This document shows positions 44,567-47,839 of a stretch of DNA of 47,839 bases, one piece after another. The first letter of the stretch is position 1, and the number at the start of each line of letters is the position of its first letter. The position numbers and the translations under genes are program-made. The stretch comes from Streptomyces sp. CHD11 (GTDB lineage Bacteria; Actinomycetota; Actinomycetes; Streptomycetales; Streptomycetaceae). The stretch spans positions 48,783 through 96,621 of the forward strand of contig NZ_JABTTS010000009.1 of the NCBI RefSeq assembly GCF_018638295.1, in the 5' to 3' direction. Under the pieces are notes generated by a model. The model was not told where the DNA came from and did not search any database. It was given only the letters and a program-made list of their open reading frames with translations.

Positions 44567-45322
44567 TCAGGCAGCCAGCCCCAGTGCCGCCATCCGCTTG
44601 GTGTGCGCCTCGGTGATCCGGGAGAACATTCTGCCGACCTCGGCGAGGTCGAACCCGTCCGCGACGCCGCCCACGAGCATCGTCGACAGCGCGTCCCGCT
44701 CGGCGACCACCCGCTGGGACTGCGACAGCGCCTCCCCCATCAGCCGCCGTGCCCACAGCGCGAGCCTTCCGCCCACGCGCGGGTCCGCGTCGATCGCCGC
44801 GCGCACCTTCTCCACGGCGAAGCCGCCGTGCCCCGTGTCATCGAGCACGGCCAGCACCAGGGCGCGGCTGTCGGAGTCCAGCCGGGCCGCGACCTCACGG
44901 TAGAAGTCGCTGGCGATGGAGTCACCGACGTAGGCCTTGACCAGGCCCTCCAGCCAGTCGGAGGGGGCGGTCTGCTTGTGGAACGCGTCGTAGGCGGCGA
45001 CGAACGGCTCCATCGCGAACGTCGGCTCCTCACCGATCTCGGCGAGCCGGTCGCGCAACCGCTCGAAGTGGTGAAACTCGGCCGAGGCCATCTTCGCCAG
45101 CTCCGCCTTGTCCGCCAGCGTGGGAGCCAGCTTGGCGTCCTCCGCGAGCCGCTCGAACGCCGCCAGTTCGCCGTACGCGAGCGCGCCGAGCAGATCCACG
45201 ACGGCGGCCCGGTACTGGGGGTCGGCGGAGGCGGCCACCCAGTCCATGGCGGCGACGCCGGTGTGTCCGGCGGAGGTACCGGTGGTGTCCTCGGCGTTGT
45301 CAGGCTTGTCAGAGCTCGTCAT
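44567..45322 (-). CDS. Ferritin-like-fold protein
   Basis: A 251-residue, mostly helical protein of the ferritin-like diiron type found beside rhlE in actinobacteria (Rv3210c). Candidate iron ligands are the glutamates in LAYGELAAFERL and the ExxH in MASAEFHHFERLRDRL, then SIASDFYREVAARL and LDDTGHGGFAVEK in the second half, where DxxGH stands in place of a second ExxH. The N-terminal 25 residues are polar linker. It starts with ATG at 45322; no good binding site is seen, so it could be leaderless or start a few codons earlier. Function is unestablished. Confidence 0.87.
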   Translation of the reverse strand: MTSSDKPDNAEDTTGTSAGHTGVAAMDWVAASADPQYRAAVVDLLGALAYGELAAFERLAEDAKLAPTLADKAELAKMASAEFHHFERLRDRLAEIGEEPTFAMEPFVAAYDAFHKQTAPSDWLEGLVKAYVGDSIASDFYREVAARLDSDSRALVLAVLDDTGHGGFAVEKVRAAIDADPRVGGRLALWARRLMGEALSQSQRVVAERDALSTMLVGGVADGFDLAEVGRMFSRITEAHTKRMAALGLAA

Positions 45323-45709
45323 GAAGCGCACAATAGCCCGCTTGTCCCGTGCCGGAAGGCCCTGGTCAATCAGTGTGACGACGACTACGTGACGACATCG
45401 GCCCTGGCATGTGCGCGAATCCGGGGTATGGTGGTATTGCGCCTGCTGAGCACTCTGACGTACTCGACAGGCCGTATGTATGAGGATGCCCGGTCGGTGG
45501 CCCGATCGGCTCCGGCCCGCCAGCCCTCTGAAGCCGTACGACACCGTGCGTACGGAATCCGGAGGGACACCTCAGCGGTACGAACGCTCGAGCGTCGGCA
45601 GTGGTCCCGCGTCCATCGGCTCCGCCCGTAAGGCAGCCGACGTCCCCGGCACGGTCCCTACACGACCCCCGCGCTCGCCTCGCACCGCGCACACAGAAGA
45701 GGCAGCACC
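45323..45709. other. Divergent intergenic region and presumed long rhlE leader
   Basis: About 390 bases between the ferritin-like gene and the DEAD-box helicase. It has no convincing gene. It contains a seven-bp inverted repeat (CCGTACG at 45534-45540, CGTACGG at 45549-45555) and a 12-bp perfect palindrome, ACGCTCGAGCGT (45584-45595), either of which could be a leader structure or an operator. Relatively AT-rich stretches near 45420-45480 may hold the promoters, but I cannot place them with confidence. Confidence 0.55.
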
Positions 45710-47839
45710 CTGACTACGACGTTCCGAGAGCTCGGAATCCTTCCCGAGATCGCCGAGGCCCTGGAGGCCGTCGGCATCACCACTCCCTTCCCCATCCAGG
45801 AGATGACGCTCCCCGTGGCCCTGACGGGCACGGACGTCATCGGCCAGGCCAAGACCGGCACCGGGAAGACGCTCGGCTTCGGCCTTCCGCTCCTCGAGCG
45901 CGTCACCGTCCCGGCGGACGTCGAGGCCGGCCGCGCGCGGCCCGAGGACCTGACCGACGCCCCTCAGGCGCTGGTCGTCGTTCCCACTCGCGAACTCTGC
46001 ACCCAGGTCACCAACGACCTGCTCACCGCGGGCAAGGTGCGCAATGTGCGCGTCACCGCCATCTACGGCGGCCGGGCCTACGAGCCCCAGGTAGAGGCGC
46101 TGCGCAAGGGCGTCGACGTCATCGTCGGCACCCCGGGCCGGCTGCTCGACCTCGCCGGTCAGAAGAAGCTCGACCTGAAGCATGTGAAGGCTCTCGTCCT
46201 CGACGAGGCCGACGAGATGCTCGACCTGGGCTTCCTGCCCGACGTCGAGAAGATCATCAACATGCTTCCGGTCAAGCGCCAGACCATGCTGTTCTCGGCC
46301 ACCATGCCGGGCGCGGTGATCGGTCTGGCCCGTCGCTACATGTCGCAGCCGACGCACATCCGCGCCACGGCCCCGGACGACGAGGGCGCGACGGTCGCGA
46401 ACACCACGCAGTTCATCTACCGCGCGCACAACATGGACAAGCCCGAGCTGGTCGCGCGCATACTGCAGGCCGACAACCGCGGCCTGGTCATGGTCTTCTG
46501 CCGCACCAAGCGCACCGCCGCGGATCTCGCCGACCAGCTCAAGCAGCGTGGCTTCGCCTCAGGCGCGGTCCACGGCGACCTCGGCCAGGGCGCCCGCGAG
46601 CAGGCGCTGCGCGCGTTCCGCAACGGCAAGGTGGACGTGCTCGTCTGCACCGACGTCGCCGCCCGCGGTATCGACGTCGAGGGCGTGACGCACGTCATCA
46701 ACTACCAGTCGCCCGAGGAGGAGAAGACGTACCTGCACCGCATCGGCCGTACCGGCCGCGCGGGCGCGAAGGGTACGGCGATCACCCTGGTCGACTGGGA
46801 CGACATCCCGCGCTGGCAGCTGATCAACAAGGCGCTGAACCTGGGCTTCAGCGACCCGCCGGAGACGTACTCCACCTCGCCGCACCTGTTCGAGGACCTC
46901 GGCATCCCCGAGGGCACCAAGGGCGTCCTGCCGCGCGCGGAGCGCGTCCGCGCCGGGCTGGAAGCCGAGGAACTGGAAGACCTGGGCGAGCCGGGCGGCC
47001 GGGGTGGGCCGCGCGGGCGCGGTGGCCGGGGCGGTCGCGGCGACTCCCGCACCGAGGAGCGGGAGACGTCGGCCCGTACGCCGCGCCGCCGCCGTCGTAC
47101 GCGCGGCGGATCGGCGACGGACGAGGCCGTGCAGCAGCCCGCGGTCCCGGCCGCGGCAAGCAGCACCGACGAGGCGGAGGCCGGCGCTGCCGTGCGCACG
47201 CCGCGCCGCCGTCGCCGTACGCGCGGCGGAGCCCCGGCGGGTGCGCCGTCGGCGGAGACGGTGCACTCGGCGGAGCCCGTGGAGGCGGCGGAGTCCGCCG
47301 TCGACACGGCCGGGGGCAGTGCCGACGGAGCGGCCGTGGAGTCCTCCGAGGCGCCCGCGAGGCAGCGCCGCCGCCGCACCCGCAGGTCCGTGGAAGGCGC
47401 GGCGGTGGACACGGTGTCCGCCGACGGCCCGTCACCCGTCGAGGAGGCCGCGGTCACCGTGGCGGCCCCGGCGGTCACCGAGTCCGAGGCCCCGGCCGCG
47501 GAACCGCGGCGCCGCCGCACGCGCAAGGCGACGGTGGCCTCCGAGGCCGCCGAGGCCGCGGTGGACACCGCCGGGGCGAGCGCCCAGCCGGTCGAGGTCG
47601 CCGAGACCAAGCCGCGCCGTACCCGCAGGACCGCCGCGAAGGCGGAGACGGCGGTCGACACGGCCGAGGCCGGCATCGCACCGGCCGAGGCGGCGGAGAC
47701 CAAGCCGCGCCGGACGCGGAAGACCGCCGCCACGAAGGCCGAAGCCGCCGTCGACACCGCCGAGACGGCCGAAGCCGAACCGCGGCGGACCCGCAAGACC
47801 GCGGCGGCCGCCGAGACGGAGCCCGACACGGCGGAAGCC
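45710..47839 (+). CDS. RhlE-type DEAD-box RNA helicase (5' part; runs off the window)
   Basis: An open frame of 710 codons without a stop before the window ends. DEAD-box motifs appear in order: PFPIQEMTLPVAL (Q motif), AKTGTGKT, VVPTREL, GTPGRLLDL, VLDEADEMLD, LFSATMPG, VCTDVAARGIDVEG and HRIGRTGRAG. These unwind RNA in the cytoplasm. After about residue 425 comes an RGG-rich segment (GGRGGPRGRGGRGGRG), then more than 240 residues of Arg-rich and acidic repeats. I see no in-frame ATG or GTG near the homologous N terminus, so a CTG start (45710) before TTTFRELGILPE is proposed. It corresponds to Rv3211. Confidence 0.9.
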   Translation, partial: MTTTFRELGILPEIAEALEAVGITTPFPIQEMTLPVALTGTDVIGQAKTGTGKTLGFGLPLLERVTVPADVEAGRARPEDLTDAPQALVVVPTRELCTQVTNDLLTAGKVRNVRVTAIYGGRAYEPQVEALRKGVDVIVGTPGRLLDLAGQKKLDLKHVKALVLDEADEMLDLGFLPDVEKIINMLPVKRQTMLFSATMPGAVIGLARRYMSQPTHIRATAPDDEGATVANTTQFIYRAHNMDKPELVARILQADNRGLVMVFCRTKRTAADLADQLKQRGFASGAVHGDLGQGAREQALRAFRNGKVDVLVCTDVAARGIDVEGVTHVINYQSPEEEKTYLHRIGRTGRAGAKGTAITLVDWDDIPRWQLINKALNLGFSDPPETYSTSPHLFEDLGIPEGTKGVLPRAERVRAGLEAEELEDLGEPGGRGGPRGRGGRGGRGDSRTEERETSARTPRRRRRTRGGSATDEAVQQPAVPAAASSTDEAEAGAAVRTPRRRRRTRGGAPAGAPSAETVHSAEPVEAAESAVDTAGGSADGAAVESSEAPARQRRRRTRRSVEGAAVDTVSADGPSPVEEAAVTVAAPAVTESEAPAAEPRRRRTRKATVASEAAEAAVDTAGASAQPVEVAETKPRRTRRTAAKAETAVDTAEAGIAPAEAAETKPRRTRKTAATKAEAAVDTAETAEAEPRRTRKTAAAAETEPDTAEA
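47076..47839 (+). repeat. Degenerate Arg-rich/Ala-Glu-rich repeats in the helicase tail
   Basis: At least seven blocks, each with a basic core (TPRRRRRTRGG twice, RQRRRRTRRS, EPRRRRTRK, KPRRTRRTAAK, KPRRTRKTAAT, EPRRTRKTAAA) separated by acidic Ala/Val/Asp-rich spacers such as AAVDTAE. Such tails bind RNA non-specifically and can promote condensates. The array continues beyond the window. Confidence 0.85.

Noticed and set aside
45555..45583. A third SigR promoter (GGAAT near 45555)
   Set aside because: At the correct 18-base spacing the sequence is GGT, not GTT, so it does not meet the exact consensus met by the other two sites.

Overview
The window reads as chromosomal DNA of a Streptomyces or very close relative. 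G+C is very high, codon third positions are almost all G or C, GTG starts are frequent, and the gene content is typical of the genus: a WblC/WhiB7-type regulator, mycoredoxin, AdnAB, DUF3107 and DUF3152 proteins, and exact SigR-type promoters. I see no rRNA, tRNA, CRISPR array, insertion sequence, prophage or integrase. From memory, the gene order matches the Mycobacterium tuberculosis Rv3195-Rv3211 neighbourhood (zincin-like protein, ThiF-like protein, ABC1 kinase, whiB7, uvrD2, mrx1, nudC, adnB/adnA, an alkyltransferase-like gene, moeZ, DUF3152, TetR, DUF3107, ferritin-like, rhlE). This is therefore a conserved actinobacterial core block with Streptomyces-specific insertions.

Layout. 1-4.3 kb: a tiny membrane protein, moaE and an NAD-binding epimerase-like protein on the minus strand, then a DUF2342 zincin-like protein coupled to a Nudix hydrolase on the plus strand. 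4.4-7.6 kb: a leftward operon of a TerD-AIM24 fusion and two stand-alone AIM24 proteins. 7.7-11.2 kb: a YgjP-type metalloprotease diverging from a ThiF/TOMM-like protein that overlaps an ABC1 kinase gene. 11.6-12.9 kb: wblC with a coupled small basic protein, behind a long leader carrying a candidate promoter, an upstream ORF and an intrinsic terminator. 12.9-27.1 kb: genome maintenance and redox genes (uvrD2, mrx1, FGE-like protein, nudC, M20 peptidase, adnB, adnA, alkyltransferase-like protein). 27.3-33.3 kb: a large flippase-like membrane protein and two tandem lipoprotein hydrolases. 33.3-39.4 kb: moeZ, then a cassette of four leftward genes (PelF-like glycosyltransferase, polytopic membrane protein, NAD epimerase, spherulin-4/GH135-like protein) that looks like an exopolysaccharide locus. 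39.6-47.8 kb: a DUF3152 metzincin-like protein and alpha/beta hydrolase, a small acidic protein, TetR regulator, DUF3107 protein, small membrane protein, ferritin-like protein, and the 5' part of a RhlE-type DEAD-box helicase that runs off the window.

How the genes fit together. Much of the core block concerns stress: translation-inhibitor resistance (wblC), thiol oxidation (mrx1 and moeZ, each behind an exact GGAAT-N18-GTT promoter), double-strand break resection (adnAB) and nucleotide clean-up (nudC, Nudix). The points most worth a second look are the wblC leader, the PelF/spherulin-4 cassette, the TerD-AIM24 operon, and three identical 12-bp sequences containing the Streptomyces DnaA box, all between genes.
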